A stretch of DNA of 64,000 nucleotides, taken from contig JAGOAU010000010.1 in NCBI GenBank assembly GCA_017983755.1, positions 36,444-100,443 on the forward strand, read 5' to 3'. The position numbers and the translations under genes were made by a program. Below the pieces are notes generated by a model that saw only the letters and a program-made list of their open reading frames with translations, was not told the origin of the DNA and searched no databases. Positions within the stretch are counted from its first letter, which is position 1. The number at the start of each line of letters is the position of its first letter. Origin of the DNA: Azonexus sp. (lineage in GTDB: Bacteria > Pseudomonadota > Gammaproteobacteria > Burkholderiales > Rhodocyclaceae). Below are positions 29,158 through 38,980 of this stretch, in pieces.

Positions 29158-30828
29158 ATGACCGAAACCCTCACCGGCGCCCAGATCGCCATCCGCCTGC
29201 TCGAACGCCAGGGCGTGCGCACCGTCGCCGGTATTCCCGGCGGCGCCATCCTGCCGATCTACGACGCCCTCGGGCAATCGACGCTGATCCACCACGTCCT
29301 CGCCCGCCACGAACAGGGCGCCGGCTTCATGGCCCAGGGCATGGCGCGCGCCAGCGGCCGGCCGGCGGTCTGCCTGGCCTCCTCCGGCCCCGGCGCGACC
29401 AACCTGCTGACCGCCATCGCCGACGCCAAGCTCGATTCGATCCCGCTCGTCGCCATCACCGGCCAGGTGCCGAAGGCGATGATCGGCACCGACGCCTTCC
29501 AGGAAGTCGACACCTACGGGCTGTCGATCCCGATCACCAAGCACAATTTCCTGGTCTCATCGGTCGAGGAACTGCTGGAAGTCATTCCACGTGCCTTCCA
29601 GATCGCCGCTTCCGGCCGCCCCGGCCCGGTGCTGGTGGATATTCCCAAGGACGTCCAGACGCAGGCCATCGAGGTCACCGACTGGCCGGCGCCGGGCGCC
29701 CGCCAGCTGCCGCCGCCGGCCGATGCCTGGGCGATTTCCGAAGCGGCGGCAATGATCAATGCCGCCAAACGCCCCATCCTTTACCTCGGCGGCGGCGTCG
29801 TGCATTCCGGCGCCGCGTCGGTTGCGGTCGACCTCGCGGAAAAGGCCAGTTTGCCGACCGTGATGACCCTGATGGCGCTCGGCGCGATGCCGGTCGATCA
29901 CCCGCTGTCGCTCGGCATGCTGGGCATGCATGGCGCCCGCTGCACCAACCTGGCGCTCGACGAGTGCGACCTGCTGATCGCCGTCGGCGCCCGCTTCGAC
30001 GACCGCGCCACCGGCAAGGTCGCCGCCTTCTGCCCGCAGGCGAAGATCATTCACATCGACATCGACGCCGCCGAGCTCGACAAGATCAAGACCGCCCACG
30101 TCGGCATCGCCGCCGATGTGCAGGAAGCGTTGGAACGCTTGTCGCCGTTGGTCAGCGCCAACCCGCGCCGCGAATGGAACACGCGCGTCGATGAACTCAA
30201 GCGCGACTTCCCGCAGCACATGCCCGATCTCGAGCAGCCGCTGTCGCACTTCGGCCTCATCCGCACCGTCGCCGCCTGCCTCGACGACGACGCCATCATC
30301 GCCACCGACGTCGGCCAGCACCAGATGTGGGTCGCCCAGGGCTACCCGCTGCGCCGCCCGCGCCAGTGGCTGACCTCCGGCGGGCTGGGCACCATGGGCT
30401 TCGGCGTGCCGGCCGCCATCGGCGCCGCGCTCGCCGAGCCGCAGCGCACCGTCGTCTGCTTCACCGGCGACGGCTCGATCCTGATGAATATCCAGGAACT
30501 GGTCACCGCCGCCGAGGAGCACGTCAACGTCAAGATCGTGCTGATGGACAACGCCTCGCTCGGCCTCGTGCACCAGCAGCAGACGCTGTTCTACGGCGAG
30601 CGCCTGTTCGCCTCGCAGTTCAAGGCGACGCCCGATTTCGTCAAGGTCGCGCAAGGTTTCGGCATCGCCGCGGTCGACCTCGACACCGCCGCCAATCCCT
30701 GCGCCGCACTGATGGAGGCCATCGCACGTCCCGGCCCCTGCCTGATCCACGCCAGCATCGACGTCGAGCAGAAAGTCTTCCCGATGGTCCCCCCCGGCGC
30801 CGCCAACCACGAAATGATCGGAAACTGA
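29158..30828 (+). CDS. ilvB: Acetolactate synthase, large subunit (IlvB type)
   Basis: Thiamine-diphosphate enzyme that condenses pyruvate into 2-acetolactate (valine/leucine) or with 2-ketobutyrate (isoleucine). 556 residues. N-terminal GIPGGAILPIYDAL contains the region of the TPP-activating Glu. The TPP/Mg motif is GDGSILMNIQELVTAAEEHVNVKIVLMDN (about 438). The ending PMVPPGAANHEMIG and the motif GLVHQQQTLFYGE are those of the E. coli IlvB isozyme, not IlvI or IlvG. ATG 29158 follows AAAGGAG. Four nt separate it from ilvN. A dispersed motif lies inside at 29821. Confidence 0.96.
   Translation: MTETLTGAQIAIRLLERQGVRTVAGIPGGAILPIYDALGQSTLIHHVLARHEQGAGFMAQGMARASGRPAVCLASSGPGATNLLTAIADAKLDSIPLVAITGQVPKAMIGTDAFQEVDTYGLSIPITKHNFLVSSVEELLEVIPRAFQIAASGRPGPVLVDIPKDVQTQAIEVTDWPAPGARQLPPPADAWAISEAAAMINAAKRPILYLGGGVVHSGAASVAVDLAEKASLPTVMTLMALGAMPVDHPLSLGMLGMHGARCTNLALDECDLLIAVGARFDDRATGKVAAFCPQAKIIHIDIDAAELDKIKTAHVGIAADVQEALERLSPLVSANPRREWNTRVDELKRDFPQHMPDLEQPLSHFGLIRTVAACLDDDAIIATDVGQHQMWVAQGYPLRRPRQWLTSGGLGTMGFGVPAAIGAALAEPQRTVVCFTGDGSILMNIQELVTAAEEHVNVKIVLMDNASLGLVHQQQTLFYGERLFASQFKATPDFVKVAQGFGIAAVDLDTAANPCAALMEAIARPGPCLIHASIDVEQKVFPMVPPGAANHEMIGN
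29821..29856 (+). repeat. USS-like dispersed motif inside ilvB
   Basis: GTTGCGGTCGAC core followed by AAAA and a short TTT tract; encodes VAVDLAEKAS. Confidence 0.55.
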
Positions 30829-30830
30829 AC

Positions 30831-31142
30831 ATGAACGCCATCAACCGCAACGAACTGCAGGCCCTCTCGCGCGCCGTGCTGGAAATCGACGTCAACAACC
30901 ACCCGGGGGTGATGTCGCACGTCATCGGCCTCTTTTCCCGGCGTACCTACAACGTCGAGGGCATCCTCTGTCTGCCGGTCGGCGACGGCCGGCAAAGCCG
31001 CATCTGGCTGCTGGTCAACGAGGACCAGCGCCTGCCGCAGATGATGAAACAGGCGGAGAAGCTGGAGGACGTCATCGCCATCCGCCGCCACAACGCCGAT
31101 CACGCGGTATTCAGTGAACTGGAGGCCTTCTTCCGGCCCTGA
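30831..31142 (+). CDS. ilvN: Acetolactate synthase, small regulatory subunit (IlvN type)
   Basis: 103-residue ACT-domain protein that activates the large subunit and confers valine feedback inhibition. The sequence VNNHPGVMSHVIGLFSRR and YNVEGILCLPVGDG...SRIWLLVNEDQRLPQM closely follows E. coli IlvN. It lacks the C-terminal domain of IlvH-type subunits. It begins 2 nt after the ilvB stop, so the pair is coupled and under the same attenuator. Confidence 0.96.
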   Translation: MNAINRNELQALSRAVLEIDVNNHPGVMSHVIGLFSRRTYNVEGILCLPVGDGRQSRIWLLVNEDQRLPQMMKQAEKLEDVIAIRRHNADHAVFSELEAFFRP

Positions 31143-31262
31143 GACTGCCGCCAGGCCAGTGCCCATGACGTGGTAATTCGGCAAGCTGCTTGGTCTTCCC
31201 GGGAAACAAGGGCAGAGTGATGTCTGTCCAATGATTGATCGGGTTCCCACGGAGATCATCGC

Positions 31263-32696
31263 ATGCCGTCTTGCAGCTTGGCCTGGTTCAGGCGTTTCGT
31301 CGGATGGTCGCTCTGGCTGGCCATGCTGGCCTTAAGCGGCAGCGCACTGGCGACAACGGGCACCGGCAGCGTGCTCGTCCTGCGCCTGGATGGCGCGATC
31401 GGCCCGGCCACGGTCGACTACATCCGCGGCGGCCTGACACGCGCCGCCGGTTCGGGCGCCGGACTGGTGGTCATCGAGATGGATACGCCGGGCGGGCTCG
31501 ACACCTCGATGCGCGCCATCATCAAGGACATTCTCGCCTCGCCGGTTCCCGTCGCCACCTTCGTTTCCCCCGAAGGCGCCCGGGCGGCGAGTGCCGGCGC
31601 CTACATCCTGTATGCCAGCCATGTCGCCGCGATGGCGCCGGCGACCAATCTCGGCGCGGCCACCCCGGTCGCCATCGGTGTCGGCGGCAGCCCGCCGGAA
31701 AAACCCGGCGCCAAGCCCGAGGCGGAGAGCGGCAGGAAGGAAGGCGAAGCGCCAGGGTCAGCCGCCAAGCCGCTCGCCGGCAGCGACGCGATGGCGGCCA
31801 AGTCGGTGGCCGATGCCGCCGCCTATATGCGCAGCCTGGCGCAGCTACGCGGCCGCAACGCCGATTTCGCCGAACGCGCCGTGCGCGAAGCGGCCAGCCT
31901 GTCGGCGGCGGAGGCGCTGGAAAACAAGGTTATCGACCTCGTTGCCGTCGACCTGCCCGAGTTGCTGGCCAGGATCGACGGGCGCCAGGTCGCACTGGGC
32001 AGCGGCACGGCCACCCTGGCGACCTCCAAGGCAACGATCGAACGCCTCGAACCCGACTGGCGCAACCGCTTCCTGGCCGTGATCACCACCCCGCAGATCG
32101 CGCTGATCCTGATGATGATCGGCATCTACGGCCTCTTCTTCGAGGCGACCTCGCCCGGATTCGGCGTACCCGGCGTCGCCGGCGCCATCTCGCTGCTGAT
32201 CGCCCTCTATGCCTTCCAGTTGCTGCCGGTGAACTGGGCCGGCGTGGCGTTGCTGGCAATCGGCGCCGGACTGATGCTGGCCGAAGCCTTCATGCCGAGC
32301 TTCGGCGTGCTCGGGGTCGGCGGTTTCATCGCCTTCGTCGTCGGCGGGCTGTTCCTGATGGACGCCGAAGCGCCCGGCTTCGGCATCCCGTTCGCCCTGA
32401 TCGGCGGACTGGCGCTCGCCAGCCTGGCGACCCTGCTGATGATCGGCAACTTCGCGGTACGCAGTCACAAACGACCGGTGGTCAGCGGGCGCGAGGAAAT
32501 GACCGGCGCCCTCGGCACCGTCAGCGGCCCGGCCGACGGCGGCGGCTGGTGGGTGACCGTGCATGGCGAAAACTGGCGCGCCCGCTCGGCAGCGCCGCTC
32601 GCCCCCGGCTGCCGGGTGCATGTCGACCGCCTCGACGGCCTCACCCTCGACGTCTCGCCGGTCGGCGATTCCACAACCTTCGGGAGTACATCATGA
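31263..32696 (+). CDS. NfeD-family membrane serine protease (long form)
   Basis: 477 residues. A signal sequence (about 1-31) is followed by a ClpP-like protease domain (about 35-220) with the nucleophile Ser in [15 protein letters not shown] and a general-base Lys in [17 protein letters not shown]. Four to five membrane helices (about 265-400) and a C-terminal OB-fold (about 415-475) complete it. Homologues cleave the C-terminus of stomatin, and the stomatin gene follows with a 4-nt overlap (ATGA), as in many genomes. GGAG lies 9 nt before ATG 31263. Confidence 0.94.
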   Translation: MPSCSLAWFRRFVGWSLWLAMLALSGSALATTGTGSVLVLRLDGAIGPATVDYIRGGLTRAAGSGAGLVVIEMDTPGGLDTSMRAIIKDILASPVPVATFVSPEGARAASAGAYILYASHVAAMAPATNLGAATPVAIGVGGSPPEKPGAKPEAESGRKEGEAPGSAAKPLAGSDAMAAKSVADAAAYMRSLAQLRGRNADFAERAVREAASLSAAEALENKVIDLVAVDLPELLARIDGRQVALGSGTATLATSKATIERLEPDWRNRFLAVITTPQIALILMMIGIYGLFFEATSPGFGVPGVAGAISLLIALYAFQLLPVNWAGVALLAIGAGLMLAEAFMPSFGVLGVGGFIAFVVGGLFLMDAEAPGFGIPFALIGGLALASLATLLMIGNFAVRSHKRPVVSGREEMTGALGTVSGPADGGGWWVTVHGENWRARSAAPLAPGCRVHVDRLDGLTLDVSPVGDSTTFGSTS

Positions 32697-33472
32697 TCGA
32701 CCTGCAACTCGGCTTCCTTCCCCTGCTTCTGGCGCTCGCCGTCCTCGCGTTCAGCTCGATCAAGATCCTGCGCGAATACGAGCGTGGCGTGATATTCATG
32801 CTCGGCCGTTTCTGGAAGGTGAAGGGGCCGGGCCTGGTGCTCGTCGTTCCCGGCATCCAGCAGATCGTCAAGGTGGACCTGCGCGTGGTGACCATGGACG
32901 TCCCGCCGCAGGACGTCATCTCGCGCGACAACGTCTCGGTGAAGGTCAACGCCATCGTCTTTTTCCGCGTCGTCGATCCCGAGAAGGCGATCATCCAGGT
33001 CGAAAACTTCCTCGTCGCCACCAGCCAGCTCGCGCAAACCACGCTGCGGGCGGTGCTCGGCAAGCACGAACTCGACGAGATGCTCGCCGAACGCGAGCGC
33101 CTCAACCTCGATGTGCAGCAGATCCTCGATGCCCAGACCGATTCCTGGGGCATCAAGGTGACCAATGTCGAGATCAAGCACATCGACCTCAACGAGAGCA
33201 TGGTGCGCGCCATCGCCCGCCAGGCCGAAGCCGAACGCGAACGGCGCGCCAAGGTGATTCACGCCGAAGGCGAGAAGCAGGCGGCGCAGGCCTTGCGGGA
33301 GGCGGCCGAAATGCTCTCGCGCGAACCGGCGGCGATGCAGCTGCGCTACCTGCAGACGCTGACCCAGATCGCCGGCGACAAGAGTTCGACGCTGGTCTTC
33401 CCGGTCCCGGTCGATCTGCTCGGCAGCCTGCTCGCGAGCGCCGCGAAAGGTACGCCGCCGCCGACCAAGTAA
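32693..33472 (+). CDS. Stomatin-like SPFH protein (QmcA/YbbK-like)
   Basis: 259 residues. One N-terminal membrane helix (about 5-22) precedes an SPFH/band-7 domain ([41 protein letters not shown]) and a coiled-coil with [26 protein letters not shown], then a Pro-rich C-terminal tail. It forms oligomers in membrane microdomains; probable substrate and partner of the NfeD protease encoded by the overlapping upstream gene. ATG 32693 is preceded by CGGGAG. Confidence 0.95.
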   Translation: MIDLQLGFLPLLLALAVLAFSSIKILREYERGVIFMLGRFWKVKGPGLVLVVPGIQQIVKVDLRVVTMDVPPQDVISRDNVSVKVNAIVFFRVVDPEKAIIQVENFLVATSQLAQTTLRAVLGKHELDEMLAERERLNLDVQQILDAQTDSWGIKVTNVEIKHIDLNESMVRAIARQAEAERERRAKVIHAEGEKQAAQALREAAEMLSREPAAMQLRYLQTLTQIAGDKSSTLVFPVPVDLLGSLLASAAKGTPPPTK

Positions 33473-33536
33473 TCATCAAATCGGCGGACGGCACGGACAG
33501 CTATACTCGCTGCCTGTCCATCACCCAGCGTTCGAC

Positions 33537-34364
33537 ATGTCCAGCACACTCCCGGCCTGGCAGCCCCAGGCCATCTACTCCGACATCCTCTACGATGCCG
33601 CCGAAGGCATCGCCCGCATCACCATCAACCGCCCCGGGCGGCGCAACGCCTTCCGCCCGGAAACCGTCACGCAGCTGATCGACGCCTTCCACCGCGCCCA
33701 CCACGACAACGCCATCGGCGCCATCATCCTCACCGGCGCCGGCGACGAAGCCTTCTGCTCGGGTGGCGACCAGAAGGTGCGCGGCGATGAGGGCTACATC
33801 GACGAAGGCGGCACGCCGCACCTCAACGTGCTCGATTTGCAGATGCAGATCCGCCGCTGCCCGAAGCCGGTAGTGGCGATGGTCGCCGGCTACGCCATCG
33901 GCGGCGGCCATGTGCTGCACCTCGTCTGCGACCTGACCATCGCCGCCGACAACGCCCGCTTCGGCCAGACCGGGCCGCGCGTCGGCAGCTTCGACGCCGG
34001 CCTCGGCGCCGGCCTCATGGCGCGCACCATCGGCCTCAAGCGGGCCAAGGAAATCTGGCTGCTCTGCCGCCAATACGACGCCGCCACCGCGCTGGACTGG
34101 GGCCTGGTCAACGCCGTCGTCCCAGTCGCCGAGCTGGAAGCCGAAACCGTGCGCTGGTGCCGCGACATGCTCAAGCTGTCGCCGATGGCGCTGCGCATGA
34201 TCAAGGCCGGCTTCAATGCCGACACCGACGGCCTGGCCGGCATCCAGGAACTCGCCGGCAACGCCACCGGCCTCTTCTACATGAGCGAGGAAGGCCAGGA
34301 AGGCCGCAACGCCTGGCTCGAACGCCGCCCGCCGAACTTCGGCAAATACCGCAAGCGCCCGTGA
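33537..34364 (+). CDS. menB: 1,4-Dihydroxy-2-naphthoyl-CoA synthase
   Basis: Crotonase-fold enzyme closing the naphthoquinone ring of menaquinone from o-succinylbenzoyl-CoA. 275 residues. Oxyanion-hole segments [10 protein letters not shown] and [16 protein letters not shown] are present, and the MenB-specific motif [13 protein letters not shown] (about 140) separates it from other enoyl-CoA hydratases. The C-terminus [20 protein letters not shown] is also MenB-like. Its stop overlaps the GTG start of menC, so the two are coupled. menE and menF lie 11.6 kb further on. Confidence 0.95.
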   Translation: MSSTLPAWQPQAIYSDILYDAAEGIARITINRPGRRNAFRPETVTQLIDAFHRAHHDNAIGAIILTGAGDEAFCSGGDQKVRGDEGYIDEGGTPHLNVLDLQMQIRRCPKPVVAMVAGYAIGGGHVLHLVCDLTIAADNARFGQTGPRVGSFDAGLGAGLMARTIGLKRAKEIWLLCRQYDAATALDWGLVNAVVPVAELEAETVRWCRDMLKLSPMALRMIKAGFNADTDGLAGIQELAGNATGLFYMSEEGQEGRNAWLERRPPNFGKYRKRP

Positions 34365-35338
34365 AGGTCGTCGCCGCCGACTGGCTGCCCTACTGCCTGC
34401 CGCTGCGCAGGCCGTGGCAGACCAGCCGCAGCGTCCTGACCGAAAGGCACGGCCGCCTGCGCCGCCTGACCACCGACGACGGCCGCACCGGCTGGGGCGA
34501 CTGCGCCCCGCTCCCCGAATTCGGCATCGACGAAACCGCCGCCACCGCCTTCGCCGAGGAATGCGCCACCCTCGACCTCGCCGCGCAAGGCGCCGGCCTG
34601 CCGCTCAACGCCTGGCTCAGCGGCCGCCCCCCGGTAGCGTCTGTTGCGGTCAACGCCAGTTTTGTGCCGATTTTCACGGTCGACCGCAACAGCCTCGCCC
34701 AAGCCGCCAACGCAGGCTACACCGTCGCCAAGCTGAAGGTCGGCGTCGCCCCGGTCGCCGACGAAATCGCCGCCCTGTACCGGCTCGCCACCGTCCTGCC
34801 CCCCACGCTGCGCCTGCGCCTGGACGCCAACCGCGCCTGGCCTTTCGCCACCGCCCAACGCTTCGTCGCCGCCAGCGCCGACCTGCCCATCGACGGCCTG
34901 GAAGAACCGCTGGCCAACCCCGAACCGGGCCAACTCGCCAGCCTGCAAGCGGCCGCTGCCTTCCCGCTCGCCATCGACGAATCGACCCACCTGCTCAATG
35001 CACATTTCTTCCGCCACCCGCCGGTCCGCCGCCTCGTCCTAAAACCGGCGCGCCACGGCGGCCTGCTCGCCAGCACCGAACTCGCCCTGCGCGCCCGCGC
35101 CAGCGGCCTCGAAGTGATCGTCACCTCGGCCCTCGAAAGCGCCTGTGGCATCACCGCCCTTGCCCACTTCGCTGCCGCCGTAGCACCCGATGCCGTGCAC
35201 GGGCTGGCGACCGGCGACTGGTTTGCCAGCGATACCGGCCCATCGCCGCCCGTCGTCGATGGACGGATGCGATTGCCGAAGGGCAACGGCGTCGGGTTTG
35301 CGATGGAGGGGAAGCGCTGCATTAGCGCTCCCGGTTAA
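34361..35338 (+). CDS. menC: o-Succinylbenzoate synthase
   Basis: Enolase-superfamily dehydratase of menaquinone synthesis, 325 residues, GTG start inside the menB stop. Catalytic features: KLKVG (KxK, about 126), LRLDAN (about 152), LEEP (about 180), AIDES (about 205) and LKPARHGG (about 228). The segment just before KxK is encoded by an inverted pair of dispersed motifs (34641-34692), which adds [22 protein letters not shown] is conserved in MenC, the rest looks like repeat-derived linker. Otherwise intact. Confidence 0.92.
   Translation: MKVVAADWLPYCLPLRRPWQTSRSVLTERHGRLRRLTTDDGRTGWGDCAPLPEFGIDETAATAFAEECATLDLAAQGAGLPLNAWLSGRPPVASVAVNASFVPIFTVDRNSLAQAANAGYTVAKLKVGVAPVADEIAALYRLATVLPPTLRLRLDANRAWPFATAQRFVAASADLPIDGLEEPLANPEPGQLASLQAAAAFPLAIDESTHLLNAHFFRHPPVRRLVLKPARHGGLLASTELALRARASGLEVIVTSALESACGITALAHFAAAVAPDAVHGLATGDWFASDTGPSPPVVDGRMRLPKGNGVGFAMEGKRCISAPG
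34641..34692. repeat. Inverted pair of USS-like motifs inside menC
   Basis: Arms CTGTTGCGGTC (34641-34651) and GACCGCAACAG (34682-34692) are perfect inverted repeats, with AT tracts TTTT and ATTTT between them. The only head-to-head pair seen, and it lies in a coding sequence. Confidence 0.8.
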
Positions 35339-35516
35339 GGCGCAACAGATCCTGCCCAATAACTCTGGGAGGCGCACCGGTAATGGCTGCCGCTCGACCG
35401 GTGAGCATTTCAGTCAGTAATTAATCGGTTGGTGGCCCTTGGTGGGAAGTTGTAAGCGACAGCCTTAATTTGTCCAGGTCGCCCTCGTCGGGTAGCAATA
35501 ATGCTTGCATTAAATG

Positions 35517-35532
35517 AGACAATCGGTCTAAT
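35517..35532. promoter_or_regulatory. Candidate AcuR operator upstream of acuR
   Basis: AGAC-AATCG-GTCT dyad followed by AATATATAT, 9 nt before the regulator start codon. Matches the site ahead of acuI. Confidence 0.7.
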
Positions 35533-35540
35533 ATATATCC

Positions 35541-36179
35541 ATGGACATTCAGCAATCCGTTGCCCGTAAGCGGGGCCGCCCGCCAAAGCGACCCGAAGAG
35601 ACGCTCGAAACCAGAGAGCTATTGGTTCGCGCCGGACTGGAGGCGCTTACTGAAAAGGGTTTCTCGGCTACGGGCATTGACGAAGTGCTCAAGCGGGTAG
35701 GCGTACCGAAGGGTTCCTTCTATCACTATTTCGAAAGCAAGGAAGCCTTCGGGGCGACGTTGATTGATCGTTACGCGAGCTACTTTGCCCACAAACTGGA
35801 ACGTCACTTCAATGACCAATCGAAGAAACCGCTTGAGCGCCTGTGGGCCTTTGTCGAAGACGCCCGAGGTGGAATGGCGCGGCACGATTTCCGCCGTGGC
35901 TGTCTGATTGGCAACCTCGGCCAGGAGATGGCTGCCTTGCCGGAGAGTTTTCGCGCGAGTCTCAACGCCGTGTTTGACGACTGGGAACGGCGCTTTGCAC
36001 GCTGTCTCGAAGCGGCGCAACGGGAGGGCGAAATCCCCGCCGCCGTGGACTGCGCGCAGCAGGCCACTTTTTTCTGGATCGGCTGGGAAGGTGCGGTCCT
36101 GCGCGCCAAGCTCGAACGTAGTACCAAACCTCTGGAAATCTTTGCGCGCGGATTTTTCGTCGGGCTACAGAGGGCCTAA
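35541..36179 (+). CDS. acuR: TetR-family repressor (AcuR-like)
   Basis: 212 residues. The N-terminal basic arm ARKRGRPPKRPEET precedes a TetR helix-turn-helix (GFSATGIDEVLKRVGVPKGSFYHYFESKEAFG, about residues 40-72). The ligand domain contains the RGCLIGNLGQEMA motif shared with AcuR-type TetR proteins. In Rhodobacter, AcuR represses acuI and responds to acrylate. The same regulator-enzyme order and twin operators are seen here. GC content is visibly lower than in the men genes on either side, suggesting acquisition. Confidence 0.85.
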   Translation: MDIQQSVARKRGRPPKRPEETLETRELLVRAGLEALTEKGFSATGIDEVLKRVGVPKGSFYHYFESKEAFGATLIDRYASYFAHKLERHFNDQSKKPLERLWAFVEDARGGMARHDFRRGCLIGNLGQEMAALPESFRASLNAVFDDWERRFARCLEAAQREGEIPAAVDCAQQATFFWIGWEGAVLRAKLERSTKPLEIFARGFFVGLQRA

Positions 36180-36195
36180 TTTTTTTAACTTTTTA

Positions 36196-36210
36196 TAGAC
36201 GATCGGTCTA
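36196..36210. promoter_or_regulatory. Candidate AcuR operator upstream of acuI
   Basis: TAGAC-GATCG-GTCTA dyad in an AT-rich spacer, 19 nt before the acuI start codon; the same arms and central ATCG as the site before acuR. Confidence 0.75.
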
Positions 36211-36229
36211 AATTATCAAGGAGCTAAAC

Positions 36230-37213
36230 ATGTTCAAAGGTATTCTGATTGAGAAGGATGATGCCGGCTACCGCGCCAACATCAAGGACATTGACGAAGG
36301 GCAGTTGCCCGATGGCGATGTCACCGTCCGTGTTAGTCATTCGACGCTCAATTACAAGGATGGCCTTGCCATCACGGGTAAGGGGCCGGTGGTTCGACGC
36401 TTCCCGATGGTGCCTGGCATCGATCTGGTAGGCATCGTCGAATCGAGTACACACCCGGAATACAAGGCCGGAGACAGTGTGCTACTGAATGGATGGGGCG
36501 TCGGCGAGGGGCACTGGGGCGGCCTGGCCCAGAAAGCGCGTCTCAAGGGGGACTGGCTGGTGCCACTGCCAGAACAGTTTTCCCCGCAGCAGGCAATGGC
36601 AATCGGCACTGCTGGCTACACCGCCATGCTGTGCGTGCTGGCACTGGAACGCCATGGTGTAACACCGGCGCACGGGGAGATCGTTGTCTCCGGTGCGGCA
36701 GGGGGGGTCGGCAGCGTAGCAACCGCAGTGCTTGCAAAGCTCGGCTATACGGTGGTCGCGATCAGCGGACGGACAGAAGAGGCAGACTACCTGAAACACT
36801 TGGGGGCCAGTGAAGTGCTTAATCGCGCAGAGTTTGGAACGCCGGGTAAGCCGCTGGGTAAGGAACGTTGGGCCGGCGCAGTCGATGTCGTCGGCAGCCA
36901 CACCCTGGCAAATATCTGTGCGACCACTAAATATCGTGGCGTGGTCACGGCGTGCGGATTGGCTGGTGGGATGGATTTCCCGGCTACGGTCGCGCCGTTT
37001 ATCCTTCGTGGTGTGACACTTGCCGGCATCGACAGTGTGATGTGCCCGCGCATCGATCGCCTTGAGGCATGGCGTCGCCTGGGTACTGACCTCGATGTCT
37101 CGAAGTTGGCGATGATCAGCAATGAGATTTCGCTAAGTGAAGCAATCCCCACGGCTTTGAAGCTCGTCAATGGCGAGATTCGCGGCCGCGTAATCGTGGA
37201 CGTCAATCGCTGA
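36230..37213 (+). CDS. acuI: Acrylyl-CoA reductase, AcuI/YhdH family
   Basis: 327-residue MDR-superfamily NADPH oxidoreductase that reduces toxic acryloyl-CoA to propionyl-CoA. Features: [31 protein letters not shown], the nucleotide-binding [21 protein letters not shown] (about 151-171), and the family-specific [16 protein letters not shown]. No zinc ligands, as expected. AAGGAG precedes ATG 36230. It forms a two-gene unit with acuR and shares its lower GC. Confidence 0.92.
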   Translation: MFKGILIEKDDAGYRANIKDIDEGQLPDGDVTVRVSHSTLNYKDGLAITGKGPVVRRFPMVPGIDLVGIVESSTHPEYKAGDSVLLNGWGVGEGHWGGLAQKARLKGDWLVPLPEQFSPQQAMAIGTAGYTAMLCVLALERHGVTPAHGEIVVSGAAGGVGSVATAVLAKLGYTVVAISGRTEEADYLKHLGASEVLNRAEFGTPGKPLGKERWAGAVDVVGSHTLANICATTKYRGVVTACGLAGGMDFPATVAPFILRGVTLAGIDSVMCPRIDRLEAWRRLGTDLDVSKLAMISNEISLSEAIPTALKLVNGEIRGRVIVDVNR

Positions 37214-37796
37214 CAGATGGTGATTGGTTGTCGCGGGCAGACGGTCAGGTCAGCCACATGGCGTTGCTCGTTCGCAGCGCTGACCGGCCGTCATTTGGCT
37301 TCGAATGTGAGATCGTCAGTTATGCATGTTGCCGTCGATGGTGACCGTTCATTGACGCTGACCACTTTGATCCGACGCCAAGGCGAGCCATAGGCCGAAT
37401 TGGCTCGCGTCGATCACGAGACATCTCTCCCGGCTGACCCTGCCGTCGGGCGAAGGATGTCGATTTCCAACACGGGGAGGTTGAGCGCCTGAATTCGGCG
37501 CAGCATTTCCTGATCGATGCCATCTGCCGCGATCTATGCGCGACGTGTGAGTGACAAGTAGGGATTGTTCGGCGGCAGCCACGCCCGCCGGCACGCCGAC
37601 ATACCTTCTCCCCCATGAGCGGCAGGTAACCAAAATATAGCTGCCCAATTCCAGCTGAGAGCTGGGAGCTGAGAGTCGGCTTTGGCCGAAACAGCGCCCC
37701 TCAAACAGCCCGGAACAAAGGCCTGTTGAACCGCCACCCACCAGGCGTATCCTTTCCCCACCGACCTTTCCGCCGCCGCCCCCTGAGGACCCGCTC
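37214..37796. other. Non-coding or decayed interval between acuI and the alcohol dehydrogenase
   Basis: About 580 nt in which no frame shows a recognisable protein. Short open stretches exist on both strands, with interrupted frames typical of decay. Near 37650-37675 there is a short imperfect tandem array of GCTGAGAGCTGGGAGCTGAGAG. It may be the scar of the acuRI insertion; nothing firmer can be said. Confidence 0.5.
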
Positions 37797-38951
37797 ATGC
37801 CCTACCTGTTCGAATTCACATACCACAACCCGACCCAGATCGTTTTCGGCCCGAACAGCTTTGCCAAGCTGGGCAGCCTGGTTCCGGCCGATGCCAAGGT
37901 GCTGCTGCTCTACGGCGGCGGCTCGATCAAGGGCAATGGTGTTTACGACAAGGTGGTGGCCGCGCTGGCCGGGCGCGAGGTGGTCGAATTCGCCGGCGTG
38001 GAACCCAACCCGACGCTGGAAACCCTGTCTGCTGCGGTCGACCTCGCAAAAAGGCGGAAAATCGATTTCATCCTCGGCGTCGGTGGCGGTTCGGTGTCGG
38101 ATGGCGCCAAGTACGTCGCCTGCGCCGCGCTCTACGATGGCGACGGCTGGGATATCGTCAGCGGCAGGCATGCGCCCCGGGAGGCGCTGCCGGTCGGCAT
38201 CGTGCTGACGCTGCCGGCGACCGGCTCGGAATCGAATCCCGCCGCCGTGGTCACGCGCAAGGCCATGCACGAGAAGCGGGTTTTCTACGTGCCGCCGGCG
38301 CGGCCGCGCTTCGCCGTGCTCAATCCCGAGGTGATGGCCAGCCTGCCCGACCGCCAGCTGGAAAACGGTGTCGTCGATGCCTTCGTGCATGTCTGCGAGC
38401 AGTACCTGACCTACCCGGTCGGCGCGCTGGTGCAGGATGGCTACGCCGAGGCGGTGATGAGGGCGCTGAAGACGCTGGCCGACACCTTCGCGCAGCGCCG
38501 CGAAACCGCCTGGCAGCAGAACCTGATGTGGGCCGCCAACCAGGCGTTGTGCGGCATCATCGGCGTCGGCGTGCCTGCCGACTGGGTCACCCACCGCATC
38601 GCCGTCGAGCTCACCGCGCTGTGGGGCATCGACCACGGCCGCACCCTTTCCATCATCCAGCCCAACCTGCTGCGCGAGCTGATCGAGCCCAAGCGCGCCA
38701 AGCTGGAGCAGATGGGGCGCAACGTTTTCGGCCTCGCCGACCCGAGCGCCGAAGACACCATCGCCGCCATCGAAGCCTTCTACCGCAGCCTGCGCATGCC
38801 GGTGCACCTGCGCGAGGCCGGCATTGCCGACAGCGACGCCGCCGATCGCGTCCTTGCCGCCGTTCGCGCCCATGGAAACGCCGCGCTCGGCACCCACGCC
38901 GAGGTCGACGACGCGAAGACCGAACGCATCATCCGCCGCGCCTGCGCCTGA
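37797..38951 (+). CDS. Iron-containing alcohol dehydrogenase (YqhD/BdhA-like)
   Basis: 384 residues of the group III alcohol dehydrogenase family; YqhD-type members reduce aldehydes with NADPH. The nucleotide-binding motif is GVGGGSVSDGAKY (about 95). Metal ligands are in DAFVHVCEQ (Asp, His about 195-199) and in DWVTHRIAVELTALWGIDHG (two His about 267-281). A dispersed motif at 38033 encodes AAVDLAKRRKIDF. The stop is 29 nt before the truncated menE copy, suggesting this gene originally preceded menE. Confidence 0.93.
   Translation: MPYLFEFTYHNPTQIVFGPNSFAKLGSLVPADAKVLLLYGGGSIKGNGVYDKVVAALAGREVVEFAGVEPNPTLETLSAAVDLAKRRKIDFILGVGGGSVSDGAKYVACAALYDGDGWDIVSGRHAPREALPVGIVLTLPATGSESNPAAVVTRKAMHEKRVFYVPPARPRFAVLNPEVMASLPDRQLENGVVDAFVHVCEQYLTYPVGALVQDGYAEAVMRALKTLADTFAQRRETAWQQNLMWAANQALCGIIGVGVPADWVTHRIAVELTALWGIDHGRTLSIIQPNLLRELIEPKRAKLEQMGRNVFGLADPSAEDTIAAIEAFYRSLRMPVHLREAGIADSDAADRVLAAVRAHGNAALGTHAEVDDAKTERIIRRACA
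38033..38070 (+). repeat. USS-like dispersed motif inside the alcohol dehydrogenase gene
   Basis: CTGCGGTCGAC core followed by AAAAA and AAAAT tracts, in frame. Confidence 0.7.
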
Positions 38952-38980
38952 GCGGGAACGCCGCAGCCGCCTGCAGCGCG

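Noticed and set aside
31235-32690. Long upstream extension of the stomatin frame through nfeD
   Set aside because: The alternative frame is arginine/glycine-rich noise; nfeD occupies the other frame, and stomatin has its own start with ribosome site at 32693.
37320-37798. Minus-strand ORFs between acuI and the alcohol dehydrogenase as a transposase remnant
   Set aside because: No transposase motif or terminal inverted repeats could be identified; left as a decayed interval.
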